A DNA stretch of 64,000 bases, taken from contig CM065698.1 in NCBI GenBank assembly GCA_017654935.2, positions 1,178,854 through 1,242,853 of the forward strand. The letters are read 5' to 3'. The position numbers were made by a program, and so were the translations under genes. This document shows positions 13,895 to 26,135 of the stretch, piece by piece. Source of the stretch: Phymorhynchus buccinoides (taxonomy: Eukaryota > Mollusca > Gastropoda > Neogastropoda > Raphitomidae). The notes below the pieces were generated by a model that was not told the origin of the DNA, made no database searches, and saw only the letters and a list, made by a program, of their open reading frames with translations. Each line of letters opens with the position of its first letter. The stretch's first letter is position 1.

Positions 13895-14990
13895 GAAGTC
13901 CTGAAGGGGTTAACAGTGAAGTCCTGAAGGGGGGTTAACAGTGAAGTCCTGAAGGGGTTAACAGTGAAGTCCTGGAGGGATTAACAGTGAAGTTCTGAAG
14001 GGGTTAACAGTGATGTTCTGAAGGGGTTAACAGTGATGTTCTGAAGGGGTTAACAGAAGTCCTGAAGGGGTTAACAGTGATGTTCTGAAGGGATTAACAG
14101 TGAAGTCCTGAAGGGGTTAACAGTGATGTTCTGAAGGGGTTAACAGTGAAGTCCTGGAGGGATTAACAGTGATGTCCTGAAGGGGTTAACAGTGATGTTC
14201 TGAAGGGGTTAACAGTGAAGTCCTGAAGGGGTTAACAGTGATGTTCTGAAGGGGTTAACAGTGAAGTCCTGAAGGGGTTAACAGTGATGTTCTGAAGGGG
14301 TTAACAGTGATGTCCTGAAGGGGTTAACAGTGATGTTCTGAAGGGGGGTTAACAGTGATGTTCTGAAGGGGTTAACAGTGATGTTCTGAAGGGGGTAACA
14401 GTGAAGTCCTGAAGGGGTTAACAGTGATGTTCTGAAGGGGTTAACAGTGATGTCCTGAAGGGGTTAACAGTGAAGTCCTGAAGGGGTTAACAGTGAAGTC
14501 CTGAAGGGGTTAACAGTGATGTCCTGAAGGGGTTAACAGTGATGTCCTGAAGGGGTTAACAGTGATGTCCTGAAGGGGTTAACAGTGATGTTCTGAAGGG
14601 GTTAACAGTGATGTCCTGAAGGGGTTAACAGTGATGTCCTGAAGGGGTTAACAGTGATGTCATGAAGGGGTTGACACCGATGTCATGAAGGGGTTAACAG
14701 TGAAGTCCTGAAGGGGGTAACAGTGAAGGGGCTAACAGTGATGTTCTGAAGGGGTTAACAGTGATATCCTGAAGGGGTTAACAGCGATGATCTGAAGGGG
14801 TTAACAGTGAAGTCCTGAAGGGGTTAACAGTGATGTCCTGAAGGGGTTAACAGTGATGTCCTGAAGGGGTTAACAGTGAAGTCCTGAAGGGGTTAACAGT
14901 GATGTCCTGAAGGGGTTAACAGTGATGTCCTGAAGGGGTTAACAGTGAAATCCTGAAGGGGTTAACAGTGATGTCCTGAAGGGGTTGATG
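13895..14990. repeat. 23-bp minisatellite, about 47 units
   Basis: Units CAGTGAAGTCCTGAAGGGGT + TAA, with GATGTTC, GATGTCC and GAAGTCC subtypes mixed along the array. The terminal word GAAGGGGTTAA recurs near 15230-15265, a short echo of the array. Confidence 0.95.
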
Positions 14991-15330
14991 CTTAACACAA
15001 AACCCCTTCCCTGCCCAGCTCCCTGTCTACTACCTGTGATGTCATTGATGATGTCATCACTTTTGATGTCATAGTCCTGGAATTATGGGGTTTCATTTAG
15101 GCAAGTCAGGATTTAGGCAAGTCAGGAAAGATAATTATATCTCTAGACCATTTTCTCAGGTTACTAGCAGATCTCTTTAAAATTTTATAATAAAAAAATC
15201 GATAATTTCTGTTTTCCTCTGGCAGTGAAGGGGTTAAGTGTCTTCCTCTGGCAGTGAAGGGGTTAAGTGTACTCCACTGTATAAATGATTTTCCATAGTA
15301 TTGGAATTTTATTGTTATATTTTCTTACTT
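14991..15330. other. Unique sequence between two large arrays
   Basis: Contains TGATGTCATTGATGATGTCA direct repeats and two copies of TCTTCCTCTGGCAGTGAAGG. No gene recognised. Confidence 0.5.
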
Positions 15331-15332
15331 TA

Positions 15333-18300
15333 TTAGTAGTCCTGTTATAAGGTGCAGGGGTCTGTGGGGACAGTATGGCCTGACACTCTGAACAATATGC
15401 TAGTCCTGTTATAAGGCAGGGGTCTGTGGGGACAGTATGGCCTGACACTCTGAACAATACGCTAGTCCTGTTATAAGGCGCAGGGGTCTGTGGGGACAGC
15501 ATGGCCTGACACTCTGAACAATATGCTAGTCCTGTTATAAGGCGCAGGGGTCTGTGGGGACAGTATGGCCTGACACTCTGAACAATACGCTAGTCCTGTT
15601 ATAAGGCAGGGGTCTGTGGGGACAGTATGGCCTGACACTCTGAACAATACGCTAGTCCTGTTATAAGGCAGGGGTCTGTGGGGACAGTATGGCCTGACAC
15701 TCTGAACAATACGCTAGTCCTGTTATAAGGCAGGGGTCTGTGGGGACAGTATGGCCTGACACTCTGAACAATACGCTAGTCCTGTTATAAGGCAGGGGTC
15801 TGTGGGGACAGTATGGCCTGACACTCTGAACAATACGCTAGTCCTGTTATAAGGCAGGGGTCTGTGGGGACAGTATGGCCTGACACTCTGAACAATACGC
15901 TAGTCCTGTTATAAGGCAGGGGTCTGTGGGGACAGTATGGCCTGACACTCTGAACAATACGCTAGTCCTGTTATAAGGCAGGGGTCTGTGGGGACAGCAT
16001 GGCCTGACACTCTGAACAATACGCTAGTCCTGTTATAAGGCAGGGGTCTGTGGGGACAGCATGGCCTGACACTCTGAACAATACGCTAGTCCTGTTATAA
16101 GGCAGTGGTCTGTGGGGACAGTATGGCCTGACACTCTGAACAATACGCTAGTCCTGTTATAAGGCGCAGGGGTCTGTGGGGACAGTATGGCCTGACACTC
16201 TGAACAATACGCTAGTCCTGTTATAAGGCGCAGGGGTCTGTGGGGACAGTATGGCCTGACACTCTGAACAATACGCTAGTCCTGTTATAAGGCGCAGGGG
16301 TCTGTGGGGACAGTATGGCCTGACACTCTGAACAATACGCTAGTCCTGTTATAAGGCGCAGGGGTCTGTGGGGACAGCATGGCCTGACACTCTGAACAAT
16401 ACGCTAGTCCTGTTATAAGGCGCAGGGGTCTGTGGGGACAGCATGGCCTGACACTCTGAACAATACGCTAGTCCTGTTATAAGGCGCAGGGGTCTGTGGG
16501 GACAGTATGGCCTGACACTCTGAACAATACGCTAGTCCTGTTATAAGGCGCAGGGGTCTGTGGGGACAGTATGGCCTGACACTCTGAACAATACGCTAGT
16601 CCTGTTATAAGGCGCAGGGGTCTGTGGGGACAGTATGGCCTGACACTCTGAACAATACGCTAGTCCTGTTATAAGGCGCAGGGGTCTGTGGGGACAGTAT
16701 GGCCTGACACTCTGAACAATACGCTAGTCCTGTTATAAGGCAGGGGTCTGTGGGGACAGTATGGCCTGACACTCTGAACAATACGCTAGTCCTGTTATAA
16801 GGCGCAGGGGTCTGTGGGGACAGCATGGCCTGACACTCTGAACAATACGCTAGTCCTGTTATAAGGCGCAGGGGTCTGTGGGGACAGCATGGCCTGACAC
16901 TCTGAACAATACGCTAGTCCTGTTATAAGGCGCAGGGGTCTGTGGGGACAGTATGGCCTGACACTCTGAACAATACGCTAGTCCTGTTATAAGGCGCAGG
17001 GGTCTGTGGGGACAGTATGGCCTGACACTCTGAACAATACGCTAGTCCTGTTATAAGGCGCAGGGGTCTGTGGGGACAGTATGGCCTGACACTCTGAACA
17101 ATACGCTAGTCCTGTTATAAGGCGCAGGGGTCTGTGGGGACAGTATGGCCTGACACTCTGAACAATACGCTAGTCCTGTTATAAGGCGCAGGGGTCTGTG
17201 GGGACAGCATGGCCTGACACTCTGAACAATACGCTAGTCCTGTTATAAGGCAGGGGTCTGTGGGGACAGCATGGCCTGACACTCTGAACAATACGCTAGT
17301 CCTGTTATAAGGCAGGGGTCTGTGGGGACAGTATGGCCTGACACTCTGAACAATACGCTAGTCCTGTTATAAGGCGCAGGGGTCTGTGGGGACAGTATGG
17401 CCTGACACTCTGAACAATACGCTAGTCCTGTTATAAGGCGCAGGGGTCTGTGGGGACAGTATGGCCTGACACTCTGAACAATACGCTAGTCCTGTTATAA
17501 GGCGCAGGGGTCTGTGGGGACAGTATGGCCTGACACTCTGAACAATACGCTAGTCCTGTTATAAGGCGCAGGGGTCTGTGGGGACAGTATGGCCTGACAC
17601 TCTGAACAATACGCTAGTCCTGTTATAAGGCGCAGGGGTCTGTGGGGACAGCATGGCCTGACACTCTGAACAATACGCTAGTCCTGTTATAAGGCAGGGG
17701 TCTGTGGGGACAGCATGGCCTGACACTCTGAACAATACGCTAGTCCTGTTATAAGGCAGGGGTCTGTGGGGACAGCATGGCCTGACACTCTGAACAATAC
17801 GCTAGTCCTGTTATAAGGTGCAGGGGTCTGTGGGGACAGTATGGCCTGACACTCTGAACAATACGCTAGTCCTGTTATAAGGTGCAGGGGTCTGTGGGGA
17901 CAGTATGGCCTGACACTCTGAACAATACGCTAGTCCTGTTATAAGGCAGGGGTCTGTGGGGACAGTATGGCCTGACACTCTGAACAATACGCTAGTCCTG
18001 TTATAAGGCAGGGGTCTGTGGGGACAGTATGGCCTGACACTCTGAACAATACGCTAGTCCTGTTATAAGGCGCAGGGGTCTGTGGGGACAGTATGGCCTG
18101 ACACTCTGAACAATACGCTAGTCCTGTTATAAGGTGCAGGGGTCTGTGGGGACAGCATGGCCTGACACTCTGAACAATACGCTAGTCCTGTTATAAGGCG
18201 CAGGGGTCTGTGGGGACAGTATGGCCTGACACTCTGAACAATACGCTAGTCCTGTTATAAGGTGCAGGGGTCTGTGGGGACAGTATGGCCTGACACTCTG

Positions 18301-19639
18301 AACAATACGCTAGTCCTGTTATAAGGTGCAGGGGTCTGTGGGGACAGTATGGCCTGACACTCTGAACAATACGCTAGTCCTGTTACAAGGTGCAGGGGTC
18401 TGTGGGGACAGTATGGCCTGACACTCTGAACAATACGCTAGTCCTGTTACAAGGTGCAGGGGTCTGTGGGGACAGTATGGCCTGACACTCTGAACAATAC
18501 GCTAGTCCTGTTATAAGGCAGGGGTCTGTGGGGACAGCATGGCCTTACACTCTGAACAAAACGCTAGTCCTGTTATAAGGCGCAGGGGTCTGTGGGGACA
18601 GCATGGCCTGACACTCTGAACAATACGCTAGTCCTGTTATAAGGCGCAGGGGTCTGTGGGGACAGCATGGCCTGACACTCTGAACAATACGCTAGTCCTG
18701 TTATAAGGCGCAGGGGTCTGTGGGGACAGCATGGCCTGACACTCTGAACAATACGCTAGTCCTGTTATAAGGCGCAGGGGTCTGTGGGGACAGCATGGCC
18801 TGACACTCTGAACAATACGCTAGTCCTGTTATAAGGCGCAGGGGTCTGTGGGGACAGTATGGCCTGACACTCTGAACAATACGCTAGTCCTGTTATAAGG
18901 TGCAGGGGTCTGTGGGGACAGCATGGCCTGACACTCTGAACAATACGCTAGTCCTGTTATAAGGCGCAGGGGTCTGTGGGGACAGTATGGCCTGACACTC
19001 TGAACAATACGCTAGTCCTGTTATAAGGTGCAGGGGTCTGTGGGGACAGTATGGCCTGACACTCTGAACAATACGCTAGTCCTGTTATAAGGCGCAGGGG
19101 TCTGTGGGGACAGTATGGCCTGACACTCTGAACAATACGCTAGTCCTGTTATAAGGCAGGGGTCTGTGGGGACAGTATGGCCTGACACTCTGAACAATAC
19201 GCTAGTCCTGTTATAAGGCAGGGGTCTGTGGGGACAGCATGGCCTGACACTCTGAACAATACGCTAGTCCTGAAGGCATGGGTCTGTGGGGACAGTATGG
19301 CCTGACACTCTGAACAATACGCTAGTCCTGTTATAAGGTGCAGGGGTCTGTGGGGACAGCATGGCCTGACACTGAACAATACGCTAGTCCTGTTATAAGG
19401 TGCAGGGGTCTGTGGGGACAGCATGGCCTGACACTCTGAACAATACGCTAGTCCTGTTATAAGGCGCAGGGGTCTGTGGGGACAGTATGGCCTGACACTC
19501 TGAACAATACGCTAGTCCTGTTATAAGGTGCAGGGGTCTGTGGGGACAGTATGGCCTGACACTCTGAACAATACGCTAGTCCTGTTATAAGGCGCAGGGG
19601 TCTGTGGGGACAGTATGGCCTGACACTCTGAACAATACG
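15333..19639. repeat. 62/64-bp minisatellite, about 68 units
   Basis: Unit GCTAGTCCTGTTATAAGG(CG)CAGGGGTCTG TGGGGACAGT(A/C)TGGCCTGACACTCTGAACAATAC. Two length classes (with or without the CG/TG dinucleotide before CAGGGG) and a T/C site in ACAG(T/C)ATGG occur in runs, suggesting block-wise spread. On the reverse strand each unit has TGTCCCCACAG, an acceptor-like string, but no exon was recognised in or beside the array. Rare variants (TTACAAGG, a 10-base deletion near 19270) cluster toward the right end. Confidence 0.95.
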
Positions 19640-20285
19640 GTACTATAACACGGTTTGTGCATTTATGACAGGAGTTAAGTAGAAATGGAAGTCCATAAGT
19701 TATGCAAAATGTGTTTGTTTTTCAGGCTTGCTGATTTAGAGAATTCCGAGATATGTTTTAAGGCTTACAGATTTGGCCCTGTGTTAACCAAAGCCGTTAC
19801 TTTGTCAACATTTGGATTTTGCTGTGAAGATTCTACATTGCATCTTTTTTTAACTGATTTACAGTTGCATTAACTCTAGGGAGAGGCAACTTAGTCAGAA
19901 AAGCATTCCTTGTGAGTTGGTTGAAACTGAAGTAAGTATAGCGTATTTTATGGACTATAGCATCACTGTACTTTTCCGCAGACTGAGAACCCTGCATCTT
20001 TTGACACTCTAGTCTGGAGAGTGCGTCGCAGCCAGAAGCATGCCACAAATGTTTTTTATGCATGCGATTTTTGTGTGACTGATGAGGAAGGAAAGTGGAG
20101 GGGTGGGTAAATTTTGACCAAATGACTTTTTCATTGCCACTGAGTTTAACATGTGCTAAGTGCATTGGCACATGAGCCTCGGTTTATTGTCTCGTCTGAA
20201 AGACTCCACGTTCAGACCTTAAGGCCTAGTGAAGACAGGAAAAATCCCCTGTACCCAGGTTCAAACTCGGGTTTATAATTGTTTA
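19640..20285. other. Unique sequence with a CGTATTTTATGGACTATAG motif
   Basis: No gene recognised. At about 19941 a GCGTATTTTATGGACTATAG string resembles the terminal sequence of the TA-flanked elements at 36415 and 48977, so a decayed relative may lie here. Confidence 0.4.
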
Positions 20286-20289
20286 TGAG

Positions 20290-21232
20290 CTGAAGACGTT
20301 GCCTCTGTGCCACTCTACACCAGGGTGCACTTTATGAGGTGAAGACGTTACCTCTGTGCCACTCTACACCAGGGTGCGCTTTATGAGGTGAAGACGTTAC
20401 CTCTACACCAGGGTGCGCTTTATGAGGTGAAGACGTTACCTCTGTGCCACTCTACACCAGGGTGCGCTTTATGAGGTGAAGACGTTACCTCTACACCAGG
20501 GTGCGCTTTATGAGGTGAAGACGTTACCTCTGTGCCACTCTACACCAGGGTGCGCTTTATGAGGTGAAGACATTACCTCTGTGCCACTCTACACCAGGGT
20601 GCGCTTTATGAGGTGAAGACGTTGCCTCTATGCCACTCTACACCAGGGTGCGCTTTATGAGGTGAAGACATTACCTCTGTGCCACTCTACACCAGGGTGC
20701 GCTTTATGAGGTGAAGACGTTGCCTCTGTGCCACTCTACACCAGGGTGCGCTTTATGAGGTGAAGACGTTGCCTCTGTGCCACTCTACACCAGGGTGCGC
20801 TTTATGAGGTGAAGACGTTGCCTCTGTGCCACTCTACACCAGGGTGCGCTTTATGAGGTGAAGACGTTACCTCTGTGCCACTCTACACCAGGGTGCGCTT
20901 TATGAGGTGAAGACGTTGCCTCTGTGCCACTCTACACCAGGGTGCGCTTTATGAGGTGAAGACGTTACCTCTGTGCCACTCTACACCAGGGTGCGCTTTA
21001 TGAGGTGAAGACGTTGCCTCTGTGCCACTCTACACCAGGGTGCGCTTTATGAGGTGAAGACGTTACCTCTACACCAGGGTGCGCTTTATGAGGTGAAGAC
21101 GTTGCCTCTGTGCCACTCTACACCAGGGTGCGCTTTATGAGGTGAAGACGTTACCTGTGCCACTCTACACCAGGGTGCGCTTTATGAGGTGAAGACGTTG
21201 CCTCTGTGCCACTCTACACCAGGGTGCGCTTT
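20290..21232. repeat. 49-bp minisatellite with 34-bp short variants, about 20 units
   Basis: Units CTTTATGAGGTGAAGACGTT + (G/A)CCTCTGTGCCACTCTACACCAGGGTGCG. Several units lack TGTGCCACTCTACAC, a deletion consistent with slippage between the repeated CTCTACACC/CCTCTG words. Confidence 0.95.
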
Positions 21233-21299
21233 ATAACAAAAAAAGAATTTTCAATTTTGTGGAGCTTACTAAATTGTAAACACAATAACGCAGGTTTAG

Positions 21300-21715
21300 T
21301 TGTTGAAGATTTAGACCACTGCGTTGTGTGACAAAATCATTGCCTTGGCTTAAGGCTGTGTCAGGCATAGGCTAGAACACCAAAGCTACATCAAAATGTT
21401 GCTCTGTTATGCATCATTATACAGGGATTGTCTTTAGCCATGACAAGCTCCTATCATAACGTCATCAATCTCCCAAATCCCCCGAAGACGGAGTGTGGCT
21501 GGGTAATTAAAAAAACGGACACACACGTAATGTTCTCATCTGTAACTGATGCGCTTGTACCGTAGTGTTCAAGTGCTTCCCTGTTGGGGTGATCCCTGGA
21601 GTCTTTTAGCCAATTAACTGATGCGCTTGTACCGTAGTGTTCAAGTGCTTCCCTGTTGGGGTGATCCCTGGAGTCTTTTAGCCAGGGCAAACCAACATCA
21701 TACAAAATCACAATA
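21300..21715 (-). mobile_element. Dispersed repeat, copy 1 (same family as 60680-61000)
   Basis: The reverse complement of this stretch matches 60690-60990 through many blocks: CTGGCTAAAAGACTCCAGGG, CACTTGAACACTA, GATGAGAACATTA, CCACACTCCG, TTATGCATAG-like and AGCCTTGGTGTTCTAGCC. The two copies lie in opposite orientations about 39 kb apart. Copy 1 has an internal 73-bp tandem duplication (about 21546-21690). No coding capacity was seen, so a non-autonomous element is likely. Confidence 0.7.
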
Positions 21716-21895
21716 GAATACAGTGGCTCAAATTAGTAAATACTTTTCTTTATTAAAAAGTACAATGAACTCATGCTCAAATCATATATAACTTTAAAAG
21801 AATTGTGAACAAGTCTTATCAAACATTGCATAATACACACCATTTTCTCAGATAAAAAAAACCTGCATACATTTACAAATAGAGTAAAGATAACT

Positions 21896-22366
21896 TATGG
21901 GGCTGCTTTACAAATGAGAATGTTCTAAATCCACCCACAGTGATAGCTTTGTTTTACAGGGGCTGCTTTACAAATGAGAATGTTCTAAATCCACCCACAA
22001 TGATAGCTGTTTTACAGGGGCTGCTTTACAAATGAGAATGTTCTAAATCCACCCACAATGATAGCTGTTTTACAGGGGCTGCTTTACAAATGAGAATGTT
22101 CTTAATCCACCCACAATGATAGCTGTTTTACAGGGGCTGCTTTACAAATGAGAATGTTCTAAATCCACCCACAATGATAGCTGTTTTACAGGGGCTGCTT
22201 TACAAATGAGAATGTTCTAAATCCACCCACAATGATAGCTGTTTTACAGGGGCTGCTTTACAAATGAGAATGTTCTAAATCCACCCACAATGATAGCTGT
22301 TTTACAGGGGCTGCTTTACAAATGAGAATGTTCTTAATCCACCCACAATGATAGCTTTGTTTTACA
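21896..22366. repeat. 58-bp minisatellite, 8 copies
   Basis: Units ACAGGGGCTGCTTTACAAAT + GAGAATGTTC(T)AAATCCACCC + ACAATGATAGCTGTTTT, very homogeneous. Confidence 0.95.
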
Positions 22367-22529
22367 CGGTTTTTAAACAAAGTTTACCATTAATGCTTTT
22401 TGTGTTGTGAATGTCAAAGATTAATACTAGTTTTCACAGTCCATATTCCGACCACTGGGCCCTTCACTCCAATGACTTTGCCACTGGTTGACATATGGAT
22501 GGCTCACTGTTTGATCTGAGATGCCTTGC

Positions 22530-23400
22530 AGCAAAAACCGACCCTGGAGAGACTAATACTTGAAGCTCTTTTTGCTGATGACTGCCCCGATGGCCCACAA
22601 GGAGAACCGCCTACAGACCATAGACTCTGAGCTGAAGAATGTTGCTGCCTTTAAATCTGGGCAGCATGATCTCCAACGATAGCTCTCTGGATAAAGAGAT
22701 TGCAGCCAGAATTCAGAAAGCCAGCCAGGCACTCGGCAGACTCCGCACCAAAGTTTTGCAGCACAAGAACATTCGCCTCTCAACCAAGCTATTACCAACC
22801 AAGAGGTCCTTGACAGAGCCAGCATGACGAGTATTGAAGCAAAAATCCTCCCAAGCTCGGCTTCATTGGACTGGCCACGTCATTCGCATGGAGGAGTCCA
22901 GGATCCCTGGTCAGCTCTTCTAATCAGCTCCTCTATGGTGAATTGACACGAGGCAGCAGGGTCGCTCCAAGAAGAGATACAGGGATAACCTCCAGGCCAA
23001 CCTCCAGTGGGCAGGGCTCCAGCCTGGTCAGCTCCTCTATGGTGAATTGACACGAGGCAGCCACAAGCAGGGTCGCTCCAAGAAGAGATACAGGGATAAC
23101 CTCCAGGCCAACCTCCAGTGGGCTGAGCTCCAGCCTCCTCAGCTTGAAGCTGCTGCAGCCAACAGAACCAGCTGGCTTGCCCTGACCAGGAGAGCAGTGA
23201 ACAGTTTAGATGATCGTTGGCAGCGCCTGGCAACAGCATGACGGTGACGTCACAGAGCTGCATCTGTCCCAGTCACAGCCGGTGTTCCATGTCCCGCCTG
23301 CAATCGCATGTGCGCTTCTTCATCTCATACGTCTTCAGATGGACACGTCGGCAGCCGAGGTGAAGGAGGCCGTACGCTGCAGGTCCCCAAGGCCACCATA
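22530..23400 (+). pseudogene. Decayed non-LTR retrotransposon reverse-transcriptase C-terminus
   Basis: Starts with the polymerase motif LEALFADDC (about 22553-22585). It continues in shifted frames through LGSMISNDSSLDKEIAARIQ (22661), a jump of the frame at about 22795 where the region between the RT thumb and the next block is deleted, and then ASMTSIEAKIL, HWTGHVIRMEE, RYRDNLQANLQWAELQ and RTSWLALTRRAVNSLDDRWQ, ending in a CPACNRMC-like Cys cluster near 23290. This order is typical of animal LINE ORF2 C-termini. An 80-bp tandem duplication (22960-23110) and several frameshifts make it a dead fragment. Confidence 0.8.
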
Positions 23401-23529
23401 GAGTTTCTGGTTGAGTGTGACCTCCCTTAGATGGTCAGTGGGCGATGTGTGCTGGGTTTGGTCTCCCAAGCCACATGCGCATCCACCGATGAAGGCACAG
23501 CTAGAATGGTATCCTTGGACCCGAGGGAC

Positions 23530-24320
23530 AGCCATGATGACCATAATACAGGTACAGCTTAGAGAGTCATAATCTTCGCTAACAAGGGAGCTTGTTGCAG
23601 CCATGATGACCATAATACAGGTACAGCTTAGAGAGTCATAATCTTCGCTAACAAGGGAGCTTGTTGCAGCCATGACGACCATAATATAGGTACAGCTTAG
23701 TCCTAATCTTCGCTAACAAGGGAGCTTGTTGCAGCCATGATGACCATAATATAGGTACAGCTTAGTCCTAATCTTCGCTAACAAGGGAGCTTGTTGCAGC
23801 CATGATGACCATAATATAGGTACAGCTTAGTCCTAATCTTCGCTAACAAGGGAGCTTGTTGCAGCCATGACGACCATAATATAGGTACAGCTTAGTCCTA
23901 ATCTTCGCTAACAAGGGAGCTTGTTGCAGCCATGATGACCATAATATAGGTACAGCTTAGTCCTAATCTTCGCTAACAAGGGAGCTTGTTGCAGCCATGA
24001 TGACCATAATATAGGTACAGCTTAGTTCTAATCTTCGCTAACAAGGGAGCTTGTTGCAGCCATGACGACCATAATATAGGTACAGCTTAGTCCTAATCTT
24101 CGCTAACAAGGGAGCTTGTTGCAGCCATGATGACCATAATATAGGTACAGCTTAGTTCTAATCTTCGCTAACAAGGGAGCTTGTTGCAGCCATGATGACC
24201 ATAATATAGGTACAGCTTAGTCCTAATCTTCGCTAACAAGGGAGCTTGTTGCAGCCATGATGACCATAATACAGGTACAGCTTAGTCCTAATCTTCGCTA
24301 ACAAGGGAGCTTGTTGCAGC
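23530..24320. repeat. 65-70-bp minisatellite, about 12 copies
   Basis: Units CAGCCATGATGACCATAATA + TAGGTACAGCTTAGTCCTAA + TCTTCGCTAACAAGGGAGCTTGTTG. The first two units have GAGAGTCA in place of TCC and are 70 bp. Confidence 0.95.
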
Positions 24321-24665
24321 CTATGGGGTTGGTTGGCCTTAGGGGACCTTCCCCAACGTCGACTCTTGTTGAGAGAAACTGGGCATAATCATGAATGCAT
24401 CTTGAACAGTTAACATGGGTCGCAACATGTAAAAACAACAGGCAGTTTCTCCTGATTTACATGTTGCTACCCGTGTTAACCGTTTAATACGCACTCATGA
24501 GTGCTCTTCCTTCAAAATGACCCCTAACCTTCAGTCAGCCCAATGTATGAAATGAGGTGGCACCTAAAAACAAATTTTGAATAAGCATTCAAGAACAGAT
24601 TCTAATGCAAGTTTTTAATTTTCTGATTTTAAATGAAATATATTAGTTTTCACATCAGGGGAAAT
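24321..24665. other. Unassigned unique sequence
   Basis: No array and no gene recognised. It contains inverted pieces (CATGTAAAAACAACAGGCAG / ATTTACATGTTG) suggestive of an old transposon. Confidence 0.4.
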
Positions 24666-24750
24666 GGGGGCTTGTTGGTCTAGTGGATAGAGAGCGCTGG
24701 ACTATAAAACTGGCATGTTCTGGTGTATGCAGGTTCAATCCCTGCCAAAG
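24666..24750 (+). repeat. tRNA-derived SINE or tRNA pseudogene
   Basis: Box A-like TTGGTCTAGTGGATAGAG (24674-24691) and box B-like GGTTCAATCCCTGCC (24732-24746) are spaced as in a tRNA. The anticodon-arm halves GCTGG and CTGGC are not complementary, so a functional tRNA is unlikely. A T/A-rich tail follows. Confidence 0.55.
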
Positions 24751-25129
24751 TCTGAATTTTTTTGAATTTTTTGTTCTAAAATCCAATTTAGTCCATCTAC
24801 ATATTATTCAAATAGTTTTTAATTCCAAAATAAACTTCGATTACAAAGGACTAGATTTGAAAATTAAAAAGGATTCTAACATTTTCCAATCAAATAGTCA
24901 TCTCCGGGCCCTGTAGTCAGAAGTGCGTCTTAAACATTAAAAAACGGGGATTACTATGTAAATTAGGATAAACGGACAAATCATTTTGGGAGCTGTCTAA
25001 TTTACATGCTATTCCTCGTGTCAACTGTCTAATTCACAATCATGACTACAGCCCGCCCCCCCCCCACCGTTCATTTACATCAACGCAAACTTAGCTGAAC
25101 AGTTGGCCAAGAGGACTGTAACAGCTGGT
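24751..25129. other. Unassigned AT-rich sequence
   Basis: Includes a C-run at about 25055-25067. A short + strand frame (24683-24916) overlaps the tRNA-like element and is not considered a gene. Confidence 0.4.
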
Positions 25130-25515
25130 GTGGGGAGAGTCAACTAATCCCTTGGCAGCAGTACTCAGAGCCAGTGCCAATGCCTCCTAGCTGTTCAGAA
25201 AAGACCAGGCTGTACCATAAGGCAGCTGGTGTGGGAAGTCAACTAATCCCTCAGCAGCAGTACTCAGAGCCAGTGCCAATGCCTCCTAGCTGTTCAGAAA
25301 AGACCAGGCTGTACCATAAGGCAGCCGGTGTGGGGAGTCAACTAATCCCTCAGCAGCAGTACTCAGAGCCAGTGCCAATGCCTCCTAGCTGTTCAGAAAA
25401 GATCAGGCTGTACCATAAGGCAGCTGGTGTGGGGAGAGTCAACTAATCCCTCAGCAGCAGTACTCAGTGCTAATGCCTCCTAGCTGTTCAGAAAAGACCA
25501 GGCTGTACCAGGATT
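25130..25515. repeat. ~101-bp repeat, 4 copies
   Basis: Units share GTGCCAATGCCTCCTAGCTG, TTCAGAAAAGACCAGGCTGT and CAACTAATCCCTCAGCAGCA. The last unit is shortened. Confidence 0.9.
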
Positions 25516-25599
25516 TTCCATTACTGTTGAAAATCAGTTACTGTGCAGCTCTTTCTTATCGATTCCAACTTCAAATTGATAAAAACTTTCAAGGGCACG

Positions 25600-26135
25600 T
25601 TACTTGCCTACTTACCAACCTACCTACCTATCTAATACCTTGACCTACATACTCTAAACAAGGGGGGTAGTGTCCTTTCATCGTACCTCGAGTTACACAC
25701 AACTCAAACCCAACAGACCTTAGCCTACCCCCCTCAAAACAAAAAGCCAATCCCCAAAGCAAGCAAAAAACACCTGCCTGCCTACCTACCTACCTACCTA
25801 CCTACCAATCTATCTGACCTAACCTATCTTCTACTTATTCTATGTGAGAGAAGGGGTAGTCTCTCTCCCCCTCCAAACCTAACAAAACTAAAAACCTCTG
25901 CCTACCTACCAGCTATCTGCCCTAACCTATCTTCTATGTATTCTACATGAGAGAGGAGGTAGTCTCTATCCCCCTCCAAACCTAACAAAACAACACCCTC
26001 TGCCTACCTACCTACCAGCTGTCTGCCCTAACCTATCTTCTATGTATTCTACATGGGAGAGGGGGTAGTCTCTATCCCCCTCCAAACCTAACAAAACAAA
26101 AAACACCCTCTGCCTACCTACCTACCAGCTGTCTG
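25600..26135. repeat. (CTAC)n-rich region with ~115-bp higher-order copies
   Basis: Tetranucleotide CTAC/CTAT runs are followed by three diverged copies of a block containing GTCTGCCCTAACCTATCTTC, TATGTATTCTACATG and ATCCCCCTCCAAACCTAACA. A microsatellite embedded in larger tandem copies. Confidence 0.8.

Noticed and set aside
15333..19639. Possible CRISPR array (regular repeats)
   Set aside because: Units are contiguous without unique spacers, and the genome is animal with spliced genes; no cas genes.
24666..24750. Functional tRNA gene
   Set aside because: Promoter boxes are present but the anticodon stem does not pair; a SINE or pseudogene is likelier.
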